A DNA stretch of 29,898 nucleotides from Tychonema litorale BBK16 (GTDB taxonomy: Bacteria > Cyanobacteriota > Cyanobacteriia > Cyanobacteriales > Microcoleaceae): the NCBI RefSeq assembly GCF_021648855.1, contig NZ_JAKJHX010000061.1, positions 158-30,055 of the forward strand. The letters are read 5' to 3'. Positions within the stretch are counted from its first letter, which is position 1, and every line of letters starts with the position of its first letter. A program made the translations under genes and the position numbers. Shown here piece by piece: positions 7,211 to 13,117 of the stretch. A model generated the notes under the pieces. The model was not told the DNA's origin, did no database searches, and saw nothing but the letters and a program-made list of their open reading frames with translations.

Positions 7211-7537
7211 CCAGAAGTCCAACCGAAAGAAATTCAGCGCTATACTCAGCCAGACAACAGAGTGCCTTTCGACGAATGGCTTGATTCGCTGAGAGATGTC
7301 AATGCTCAAGCTAAAATTATATCTAGGCTTAACCGAATTGCTGATGGTAATTTAGGAGACTATCGTTCTGTGGGGGAAGGCGTATGCGAACTCAAAATCA
7401 ATTATGCCCCTGGCTATCGAATTTATTTTGGACAAATAGGAATGACAATTGTGATTCTCATCTGCGGAGGTGATAAAAGCACTCAAGACAGAGATATCCG
7501 CCAAGCTAAAGAATACTGGACAGATTATAGGAGTTAA
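7208..7537 (+). CDS. RelE/ParE-superfamily addiction-module killer protein 1 (HigB-like toxin)
   Basis: A 109-residue toxin of the TIGR02683-type killer family, small RelE-fold proteins presumed to be ribosome-dependent mRNA endonucleases. Family landmarks: FDEWLDSLRD near 20-29, RLNRIADGNLGDYRSVGEGV, ELKINYAPGYRIYF and the terminal GGDKSTQDRDI. The gene runs four bases before antitoxin 2 (7542), in the toxin-then-antitoxin order typical of the family. The first 24 or so codons are identical in nucleotide sequence to toxin 2 apart from one base; the rest has diverged. YAPGYR replaces the YGPGYR seen in toxin 2. Confidence 0.85.
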   Translation: MPEVQPKEIQRYTQPDNRVPFDEWLDSLRDVNAQAKIISRLNRIADGNLGDYRSVGEGVCELKINYAPGYRIYFGQIGMTIVILICGGDKSTQDRDIRQAKEYWTDYRS

Positions 7538-7541
7538 GACA

Positions 7542-7895
7542 ATGCCTAAAAGCCTACCTTATCATCCATTTTTGATTGAATCTCTCAGCAAAAAGCCGGA
7601 ACTTGCCGCAGCCTATATAACCGCGACATTAGAGGAAGAAGCGCCGGAACCTGAACTACTTAAACGAGCTCTCAGCGATGTAGCAGAAGCTCTCGGTCTA
7701 CCAAAAATGTCTCCTGAACAATATGAATTGTACTTACAAATATTGGATGAATTGCTGTCACAGCAAGGAAGTGATGCAATTTATAGTCTAGGAATTTGGC
7801 TAAAAACTCTGGGATTAAAACTGACTGTTGCTGTTTGTACAGATACAGAGGATAATAATGTAAATGCTGAAATTCCAGCGCAATTAACTGTCTAG
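7542..7895 (+). CDS. Addiction-module antidote protein 2
   Basis: A 117-residue antitoxin partner of toxin 1. The start at 7542 (MPKSLPYHPF) matches the other two copies; the longer open frame upstream lies inside the toxin gene and is not used. The AGGAG ribosome site at 7528-7532 is within the last toxin codons, giving tight coupling. Residues from about 42 on (RALSDVAEALGLPKMS to LTV) differ from antitoxin 1 by very few changes. The N-terminus (IESLSKKPELAAAYITATLEE) is its own. Toxin-contact or DNA-contact specificity may therefore sit in the variable N-terminus (inference). Confidence 0.82.
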   Translation: MPKSLPYHPFLIESLSKKPELAAAYITATLEEEAPEPELLKRALSDVAEALGLPKMSPEQYELYLQILDELLSQQGSDAIYSLGIWLKTLGLKLTVAVCTDTEDNNVNAEIPAQLTV

Positions 7896-7910
7896 CCAAG
7901 GGATAAGATT

Positions 7911-7938
7911 AGGAGCGATATACTATAATACAATTATG
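7911..7938 (+). promoter_or_regulatory. Toxin 2 promoter, identical copy of the toxin 1 promoter
   Basis: Same sequence as 7183-7210, exactly 728 nt further on. TATAAT at 7924-7929 is six bases from the toxin 2 ATG, again fitting a leaderless transcript. Confidence 0.5.
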
Positions 7939-8277
7939 CCAGAAGTCCAACCGAAAGAAATTCAGCGCTATACTCAGCCAGACAACAGAGTGCCTTTCGA
8001 GGAATGGTTTAATGTTCTCCGAGATGGCAAAGCTAAAGCTAGAATTAAGTTGAGACTAGACAGAGTTCTACTCGGCAATCTCGGAGATTATCGATTTGTT
8101 GGTGAGGGAGTCTATGAATTAAAAATAGATTATGGCCCTGGATACCGAATCTATTTCGGACAAGTCGGCATAACTATTATTCTACTTTTAATCGGTGGGG
8201 ATAAAAGCACTCAAGACCGAGACATAGGGCAAGCTATCAAATACTGGACAGATTATAGGAGTGAAGATAATGCCTAA
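7936..8277 (+). CDS. RelE/ParE-superfamily addiction-module killer protein 2 (HigB-like toxin)
   Basis: A 113-residue homologue of toxin 1 with the same landmarks: FEEWFNVLRD, LLGNLGDYRFVGEGV, ELKIDYGPGYRIYF and GGDKSTQDRDI. Loss of the stop codon found at the end of toxin 1 (TTAAG to GTGAAG) extends the C-terminus by four residues (EDNA) and makes the gene overlap antitoxin 3 by 8 nt. The first 24 or so codons are almost identical in DNA to toxin 1, then many differences appear, so the two C-termini evolved apart. It probably pairs with antitoxin 3; cross-inhibition by antitoxins 1 and 2 is possible. Confidence 0.85.
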   Translation: MPEVQPKEIQRYTQPDNRVPFEEWFNVLRDGKAKARIKLRLDRVLLGNLGDYRFVGEGVYELKIDYGPGYRIYFGQVGITIILLLIGGDKSTQDRDIGQAIKYWTDYRSEDNA

Positions 8278-8620
8278 AAGTTTACCTTACCATCCCTTTC
8301 TAATAGAGTCTCTCAAAAACCCAATAGACTCTGCTATGTATCTAGAGGCTTTGTTTGAAGAAGAAAACCCCGAAGCAGAACTGCTCGAAATGGTACTCAG
8401 CAATGTAGCAGAGGCTCTTGGTCAACCCAAAATGTCTCCTGAACAATATGAATTGCACTTAAAAACACTGGATGAATTGCTCTCTAAGCAAGGAAGTGAT
8501 GCGATTTATAGTTTAGGAATTTGGCTAAAAACTCTGGGATTAAAACTGACTGTTGCTGTTTGTACAGATACAGAGGATAATAATGTAAATGCTGAAATTT
8601 CAGCGCAATTAACTGTTTAG
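8270..8620 (+). CDS. Addiction-module antidote protein 3
   Basis: A 116-residue antitoxin whose ATG lies inside the toxin 2 gene (8-nt overlap), preceded by AGGAG. Start MPKSLPYHPF as in antitoxin 2. The N-terminal third (IESLKNPIDSAMYLEALFEE) is again distinct, and the C-terminal half is nearly identical to the other copies, with changes such as LGQPKMS, LHLKTLDELLSKQ and an Ile-to-Ser near the end. DNA similarity to the other units stops at its stop codon, so this is the right end of the array; the SRPBCC gene starts 13 nt later. Confidence 0.82.
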   Translation: MPKSLPYHPFLIESLKNPIDSAMYLEALFEEENPEAELLEMVLSNVAEALGQPKMSPEQYELHLKTLDELLSKQGSDAIYSLGIWLKTLGLKLTVAVCTDTEDNNVNAEISAQLTV

Positions 8621-8633
8621 TAATATTTACAAA

Positions 8634-9095
8634 ATGCCTAGCTTTCGATATTCATCACTAATTAATGCCACCGTTGAAACTGTCTGGAATTTTCATGAAA
8701 GACCGGATATTTTGCAACTTTTGACTCCGCCTTGGCAACCTGTGAAGATAATTCGTCGCGAAGGTGGACTTGGTGTGGGCGCTGTATCAGAGTTTCGCCT
8801 TTCGTTGGGGCCGATTCCGGTTAAATGGGTGGCGACTCACACTGAATGCGAACAGTATCGCTTGTTTGTAGATGAGCAAACTGAGGGGCCAATGGCGAGT
8901 TGGGTTCACCGACATGAGTTTACTACAGAAAATGGTCAGACTAGATTGACGGATACGATCGCATTTTCGATCCCAGGTGGCCCAGTTGTTGATTTATTAT
9001 TAGGTTGGTGGGTGGAGATACGGCTAACGGATATGTTTCGCTACCGCCATGATGTTACAAGGAGAGAGTGTGAAAAAAATGCCAACAACCGCTGA
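8634..9095 (+). CDS. SRPBCC (START/cyclase-like) family protein
   Basis: A 153-residue soluble protein of the helix-grip SRPBCC superfamily, which bind hydrophobic ligands in a deep pocket. Visible landmarks: YSSLINATVETVWNFHERPD at the start, LTPPWQPVKI, the middle strands VGAVSEFRLSLGPIPVKW, the WVHRHEFTTENGQTRLTDTI motif and the last helix ending FRYRHDVTRRECE. Ligand unknown. The gene begins 13 nt after antitoxin 3 with no clear ribosome site. A short diverged piece of a similar gene lies on the other side of the toxin-antitoxin array. Confidence 0.8.
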   Translation: MPSFRYSSLINATVETVWNFHERPDILQLLTPPWQPVKIIRREGGLGVGAVSEFRLSLGPIPVKWVATHTECEQYRLFVDEQTEGPMASWVHRHEFTTENGQTRLTDTIAFSIPGGPVVDLLLGWWVEIRLTDMFRYRHDVTRRECEKNANNR

Positions 9096-9583
9096 ATATT
9101 ATTAGTCATACTAAATCCGGTAGCATCCGAATTAATGTAACCCGAAATTAGGACACGGCAGAAATTAGGACACGGCAGAAATTAGGACACAGCAGTGCCG
9201 TGTCCCTACGATTAATCGGGCGCAGGAACTAACGCCGATGATCAACCGTGCTCGTTAAGATTTGGGGTGCGAGTTCCCATGTGTGGCGCTGGTGCGATCG
9301 CTCCCAACGGGCGAAAAAGTTCCATTATTGTGGGGATGGCAGTGCAGCCGGCCTGTACGGTTAATTCGATCGCACGTGGCGGTCAAGGCTGTCAAGTTAC
9401 TGTTTAATAGAGTTGGTTCGCGAACTAAGTCTTTAAATCACCGTTAATTGCTAGAGTGAAAAGATAAATAAAAGTGAATAATAAAATTAAGTATCTCAAA
9501 GGAGTTCTAGGCTGAAAATTTTTCATGCCAGATACCCCGCGTGCCCGTATAGTTTTTTTGGAATAGATGTTGCCGTGATCGTA
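9096..9583. other. Intergenic region with palindromic repeats, no convincing gene
   Basis: This stretch contains a three-copy tandem repeat and palindrome (listed separately). A segment at about 9108-9135 (ACTAAATCCGGTAGCATCCG) resembles intergenic repeats near 23563-23580. A 61-codon open frame at 9262-9447 has an unlikely composition and I reject it. A perfect ribosome site AAAGGAG at 9498-9504 is too far from any ATG of the next gene to serve it. Confidence 0.5.
9144..9205. repeat. 17-bp tandem half-site array joined to a palindrome
   Basis: GAAATTAGGACACGGCA is repeated at 9144-9160, 9161-9177 and, with one change, 9178-9194. The last copy continues into a near-palindrome GGACACAGCA-G-TGCCGTGTCC (9185-9205). 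The tandem units contain only the left half of the palindrome. Confidence 0.85.
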
Positions 9584-10189
9584 ATGCCGTCAGAAACTTT
9601 GCTTGCCGAGTCAAACCCGTTGATTTTAGACAGTTTGCCAGATTTGTCGCCCACAGGTGGCGGATGTCCCCGCCGATCCAGATTGCAAATTGACTTGATG
9701 TTGTTGGCGATCGAGGCCTTGTATCTCGGAGGCGCTGAAGAAATGCTGGCAGTGTCAAAGGAACTAGAATTGGCAGGAATTATCAAAAATCGGGTTGCCC
9801 TTTGGCTGATGCGTAATACTAACCCGCTGCGTCGCTATACCCAGCGCCGCTCTCTCACATCAGTGGAGGCAAAAGCGCTGGTGGCGATCGCGTGTAATTT
9901 GGCGCGCAAGCTAACGGCGACAATTCGACAGTTACTGCAAGACTCGCAACAGTTGCGATCGAGAAATATCCCTTTCAACCAGCACTTACCGCTGGCTGAG
10001 TATTTAGAACGCTTTCGAGCACACTTTCGATCGCGTATGAACCCCAAGCGATCGGTAGTCGTAGCTTACGACTCGGACGAGAAGCTGGACGAACTAGCTT
10101 TGAACTTGTTGGGCAAACTGCTATTTTGTACTGGTACAGCCGGAATGCAGAGGTTTTGGGTGAGTCTGTTTGATGGAGAAGTTGAATAA
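9584..10189 (+). CDS. DUF3038-type cyanobacterial protein
   Basis: A 201-residue protein of unknown function that I recognise as the cyanobacteria-specific DUF3038 family, mainly from its sequence style and its pairing with a DUF4335 gene 2 nt downstream. It is predicted to be soluble and helical: CPRRSRLQIDLMLLAIEALY, then EEMLAVSKELELAGI and RRYTQRRSLTSVEAKAL. The start is uncertain; ATG 9584 is used, and GTG 9575 is in frame three codons earlier. The close spacing and shared strand make an operon with the next gene very likely. Confidence 0.75.
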   Translation: MPSETLLAESNPLILDSLPDLSPTGGGCPRRSRLQIDLMLLAIEALYLGGAEEMLAVSKELELAGIIKNRVALWLMRNTNPLRRYTQRRSLTSVEAKALVAIACNLARKLTATIRQLLQDSQQLRSRNIPFNQHLPLAEYLERFRAHFRSRMNPKRSVVVAYDSDEKLDELALNLLGKLLFCTGTAGMQRFWVSLFDGEVE

Positions 10190-10191
10190 TA

Positions 10192-11427
10192 ATGACTATT
10201 AGACGTCAGTACAGTCTGCCAAATTGCACCCTGGTTTTAGAAGGGTTGAGCGATGGATCGGCGGCAAGCCAGTTAGATATGCGGCCGGTGCTTTCCATAC
10301 TAATGAGCGCTGAATGCTATGTGAGTGGTCTTGCTGAACCCCTAACCGGAGGACGAGATTTTTTTGAAAGCTTGGTGAGGGTTGTCAGCAGCTACGCTCA
10401 AGAATTTATGAGTGGAGTCCATTATCCCGATCGCCACGACCCTGATTCAGCCTTGGTACAGTTGCACAAGATTGATGGGAATTGGCACAGATTGACCGTT
10501 CTAACGGTGGCTGAGGGTAGCGGAATCCAAATCGGTGAAAAAACACAACATTCGGCAGAAATCGATTTAACTACGATACAGCTATTTGATTTGGTAGAGG
10601 CGATCGACCAATTTTTTGCGGACTCCCAGACACTACCAGAGTTATCGCTGCAATTAACCCCTGTTTCCAAGCGTTATATTAAATCAGCAGAACCTTTAGC
10701 GCAGCGAGTGTTACCGGCTGCGGTGGGGGTGTCGAGTTTGGCAATAGCTGCGATCGCGTTTTTCTTGATGGCAGTGCCAGAAGTCCAGCGCCCCAGAGAT
10801 CCAGTGCGACAATCCAATAGTACCGGCCAGAATATCGGCACGCCAAGTCCGGGTGGGGCAACACCGAATCCCAATCCAACGCCGTCAGCTTCGGGTTTAC
10901 TACCTGATGATCGTACTCAGTCGCCTCTACCGACTGCGTCAACTCCGGGTGAAACTGCCAGTCCAACTCCGGGTGAAACTCCCAGTCCAACTCCGAGTGA
11001 AACTGCCAGTCCAACTCCGGGTGAAACTCCTAGTCCAACTCCGGGTGAAACTCCGGCTGCTGATGCTTCGCCGTCGGTTACTCCCACACCTATGTCTGAA
11101 GGTTTGCAGAGTTCGGGGGTAGCAGTGGCGATTACTGATCCGGCGGAAATTGAGCAGTTGAAGGGAAAGCTTAGTAAGGAAATTGAGGGAGTTTTGAAGG
11201 GTAAAGCGCCTGTGGAAGGGGAGTTGGTTTATCGGGTGAGTGTGGGTAAAGATGGTGCGATTGTGGGTTACAAGTCACAGAATACTCAAACAGTCGATCG
11301 CATCGGGGAAACACTTTTCTCTGACTTGCTTTACAAGCCTGTCGGCACTAGGCCACCTGCGGAACCGTTGGCTGATTTCCGGGTAGTTTTTGCACCGGGT
11401 GGGGCTGTGCAAGTTAGTCCTTGGTAG
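10192..11427 (+). CDS. DUF4335-type membrane-anchored protein with Pro/Thr repeat linker
   Basis: A 411-residue cyanobacterial protein of unknown function. The N-terminal domain (1 to about 165) starts TIRRQYSLPNCTLVLEGLSDG, typical of DUF4335. One membrane segment lies at about 173-195 (VLPAAVGVSSLAIAAIAFFL). A Pro/Ser/Thr-rich linker (about 205-300) contains five octads of the TPGETASP kind, coded by 24-nt repeats. A C-terminal domain (about 305-411) has ITDPAEIEQLKGKL, VSVGKDGAIVGY and FRVVFAPGG, reminiscent of a small energy-transducer-like fold, but I do not assign it. The domain order suggests a cytoplasmic N-part and a periplasmic C-part on a spacer. Confidence 0.78.
   Translation: MTIRRQYSLPNCTLVLEGLSDGSAASQLDMRPVLSILMSAECYVSGLAEPLTGGRDFFESLVRVVSSYAQEFMSGVHYPDRHDPDSALVQLHKIDGNWHRLTVLTVAEGSGIQIGEKTQHSAEIDLTTIQLFDLVEAIDQFFADSQTLPELSLQLTPVSKRYIKSAEPLAQRVLPAAVGVSSLAIAAIAFFLMAVPEVQRPRDPVRQSNSTGQNIGTPSPGGATPNPNPTPSASGLLPDDRTQSPLPTASTPGETASPTPGETPSPTPSETASPTPGETPSPTPGETPAADASPSVTPTPMSEGLQSSGVAVAITDPAEIEQLKGKLSKEIEGVLKGKAPVEGELVYRVSVGKDGAIVGYKSQNTQTVDRIGETLFSDLLYKPVGTRPPAEPLADFRVVFAPGGAVQVSPW
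10941..11060 (+). repeat. 24-bp coding tandem repeat (5 copies)
   Basis: Five consecutive 24-nt units (AACTCCGGGTGAAACTGCCAGTCC type) at 10941, 10965, 10989, 11013 and 11037; the last diverges at its end. They keep the frame and encode the TPGETASP-like linker of the DUF4335 protein. Copy number is likely to vary between strains. Confidence 0.9.
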
Positions 11428-11429
11428 GG

Positions 11430-11516
11430 GGAGGATACGGCTTAGGGAATGGAGGATACGGCTTAGGGAATGGAGGACACGGCTTAGGGAATGGAGGATA
11501 CGGCAATGCCGTGTCC
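11430..11516. repeat. 21-bp tandem array ending in a palindrome
   Basis: GGAGGATACGGCTTAGGGAAT occurs at 11430-11450 and 11451-11471, and with one change at 11472-11492. The fourth copy (from 11493) changes into the palindrome GGATACGGCA-A-TGCCGTGTCC at 11496-11516. Units contain the left palindrome half, as in the array at 9144. Confidence 0.88.
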
Positions 11517-11669
11517 CTACCCGATTACTGTAGTTTAGACTAAAAAATGAGCGCAGCTAAAAGTAGCCACCTTTGAATCTCAGGCAAGCTGTACAAGAAC
11601 TTTATCAAATTTTGACTGTGTAGTTTAAATGCAGAACAGCTTATCGGAATTAATGTTACCCCACAGTCA

Positions 11670-11690
11670 GGACACGGCAGTGCCGTGTCC
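11670..11690. repeat. Perfect 21-bp palindrome GGACACGGCA-G-TGCCGTGTCC
   Basis: Ten-base arms around one central base. It belongs to the same dispersed family as the elements at 9185, 11496 and 24463. It lies between converging genes and could act as a bidirectional terminator hairpin, although no T run follows. Confidence 0.85.
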
Positions 11691-11761
11691 GACCTATCAT
11701 CTCTCACGATTGCCATCGATTATTGCGGAGTGGGGAAACAGCATTACCGTGTTCAGAGTTG

Positions 11762-12988
11762 CTAAATTAGGCCGATGATTCGATCGAACTGATAACCGGG
11801 GAAAACTCGATCGATCTTTTCCTGATCCAGCCCTAAATGACTCTCCAACAAAGTCGCAATGACATCTCGAAAATCCGTTGTCACTGCTAAATCGCGCTTT
11901 TCATGCAACTGACTTTCATCCAATCCCGGCCACTTACCGTAAACTTTTCCACCCTTAATTTTGCCACCCAAAACCCAGATGACATTCCCGTGCCCGTGAT
12001 CCGTACCGCCATTGCCGTTTTCGCGCACAGTGCGCCCGAATTCTGAGATCACTACGATCGCACTTTCTGGATAAACATCGCCCAATCCCTGCACCAAATC
12101 TGCCAAACCCTGTCCCAGAGGGCGCAAGCGTCCAGCTAATTGCCCTTGAGAACTTCCCTGGTTGACGTGGGTATCCCAGCCACCGAGGGCGAGGAAAGCT
12201 AGCTGAATGCTGGAGTCTCTGGCCATCAGTCGTCCGAGTTGCGCTACTTCGCCTGGAAAACCATCGACAGTGGATGCGCCGTTGTTGGCGGCTTTCATTT
12301 CTGCATCCAAGTCAGCCAATAGGGTTTGGCGGGCGGCGCGACTTTCTCGGTATGCAGCGCCTAGTTGGTCGCTATCGCTGTAAAGTCGATCGAATGCGGT
12401 GGCGATTTGCGATCGATCCAGGGCTGAACGGCGGCCAGCATTTTTACCTAACTCAAAGCTAGCAACTGCCATTTTTCCCGATAGGATGCGGGGTGTGGTA
12501 GTGCTGGTATTCAGGGCTTGGACAGGAGAATCGGTGGACATGACTGATAGCAGGCGGTTCATCCAGCCGTCGGGGGTGTTTTTTTTGCCGGGGGTGCCGC
12601 TTTCCATGTAGTCTTGGGCATCGAAGTGCGATCGGGTGGGATCGGGGGAACCGCAAGCGTGGGTGAATGCGAGGGTTCCTTGCTGCCACAGGGGTGCGAT
12701 CGGGCTAAGTGCGGGGTGGAGTCCAAATTGGCCGTCTAGGTCGATCGCACCGCCTTGTAGTCCCGGTTTTGGTATGGCTATTTTGGGTCGAGATTGATAG
12801 TAATTTGCTTCTTGGTAGGGAACAATTACGTTTAAGCCATCGACAGCGCCCCGCAAAAAGATGACGATTAATCGTTTGTTATTTTTGTTTGGGGAGGCGG
12901 CTTTTACTGCTAAACCGTGAAGTCCGATCGAGATAATTGTGGAAGTAGAAAGCAGTCCAGTTTGGATGATAAATTGGCGTCTGTTCAT
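11762..12988 (-). CDS. DUF1501 exported protein
   Basis: A 408-residue protein of the DUF1501 family (sulfatase/alkaline-phosphatase-like fold, function unknown). It starts MNRRQFIIQTGLLSTS followed by a hydrophobic run and AVKA, a twin-arginine (Tat) type signal. Family landmarks: FLRGAVDGLNVIVPY, FGLHPALSPIAPLW, THACGSPDPTRSHFDAQDYM, LGGWDTHVNQG, VVISEFGRTVREN and TDHGHGNVIWVLGG. It lies downstream of a DUF1800 gene on the same strand, the usual pairing; the two products probably work together outside the cytoplasm. Confidence 0.92.
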   Translation of the reverse strand: MNRRQFIIQTGLLSTSTIISIGLHGLAVKAASPNKNNKRLIVIFLRGAVDGLNVIVPYQEANYYQSRPKIAIPKPGLQGGAIDLDGQFGLHPALSPIAPLWQQGTLAFTHACGSPDPTRSHFDAQDYMESGTPGKKNTPDGWMNRLLSVMSTDSPVQALNTSTTTPRILSGKMAVASFELGKNAGRRSALDRSQIATAFDRLYSDSDQLGAAYRESRAARQTLLADLDAEMKAANNGASTVDGFPGEVAQLGRLMARDSSIQLAFLALGGWDTHVNQGSSQGQLAGRLRPLGQGLADLVQGLGDVYPESAIVVISEFGRTVRENGNGGTDHGHGNVIWVLGGKIKGGKVYGKWPGLDESQLHEKRDLAVTTDFRDVIATLLESHLGLDQEKIDRVFPGYQFDRIIGLI

Positions 12989-12996
12989 AATTTCTT

Positions 12997-13081
12997 AGTC
13001 CGCGTAGGCGGACTTTGTTTGTGTAGTTTAACCTCCGAATTCAAATGACGGGCGCTTCGCCACATTTGAATTTGAGGTTAA
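12997..13081. repeat. Two inverted repeats between the DUF1800 and DUF1501 genes
   Basis: AGTCCGC-GTAG-GCGGACT (12997-13014) is a perfect 7-bp stem. A larger one pairs 13028-13047 (TTAACCTCCGAATTCAAATG) with 13063-13081, broken by one bulge and one mismatch, with a GC-rich 15-nt loop. They may tune mRNA between the two genes or be mobile-repeat remnants. Confidence 0.7.
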
Positions 13082-13117
13082 CAGGTTTCAACCGCCTAGT
13101 CAGGATTGCCTTAGTCC

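Larger units (their letters stand above)
6940..8007 (+). repeat. 728-bp-spaced, 340-bp near-identical block within the toxin-antitoxin array
   Basis: 6940-7279 and 7668-8007 align without gaps with eight differences by eye, and 7051-7272 matches 7779-8000 base for base (222 nt). The block runs from the middle of an antitoxin gene through its stop, the promoter and the first 24 codons of the next toxin. A third, partial copy of its antitoxin part occurs at about 8393-8620. Sequence outside the block has diverged strongly. Confidence 0.85.
11428..11761. other. Convergent intergenic region with repeats, no gene
   Basis: It lies between the ends of two converging genes. It holds a 21-bp tandem array with a palindrome (11430-11516) and a further perfect palindrome (11670-11690), listed separately. 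The segment before the second palindrome (GGAATTAATGTTACCC, about 11646-11661) resembles GAATTAATGTAACCC at about 9129-9143, so the repeat family extends beyond the palindrome. I see no coding sequence. Confidence 0.55.

Noticed and set aside
9144..9205. Possible CRISPR array
   Set aside because: The units are only 17 bp and directly adjacent, with no spacers and no cas genes in the window.
9262..9447. 61-codon open frame in the gap after the SRPBCC gene
   Set aside because: No ribosome site, random-looking composition rich in Val, Arg and Trp, and overlap with repeat-rich DNA.
9512..9583. Upstream extension of the DUF3038 gene from the AAAGGAG site at 9498
   Set aside because: The only codon at proper spacing is CTG, and the extra residues do not resemble protein of this family.
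10853..11122. Repeat-coded LRVKLPVQ-like protein in another frame of the DUF4335 gene
   Set aside because: It is only the frame-shifted reading of the 24-bp repeat; the real frame keeps domains on both sides.
11430..11516. Possible CRISPR array
   Set aside because: The 21-bp units are contiguous without spacers and merge into a palindrome.
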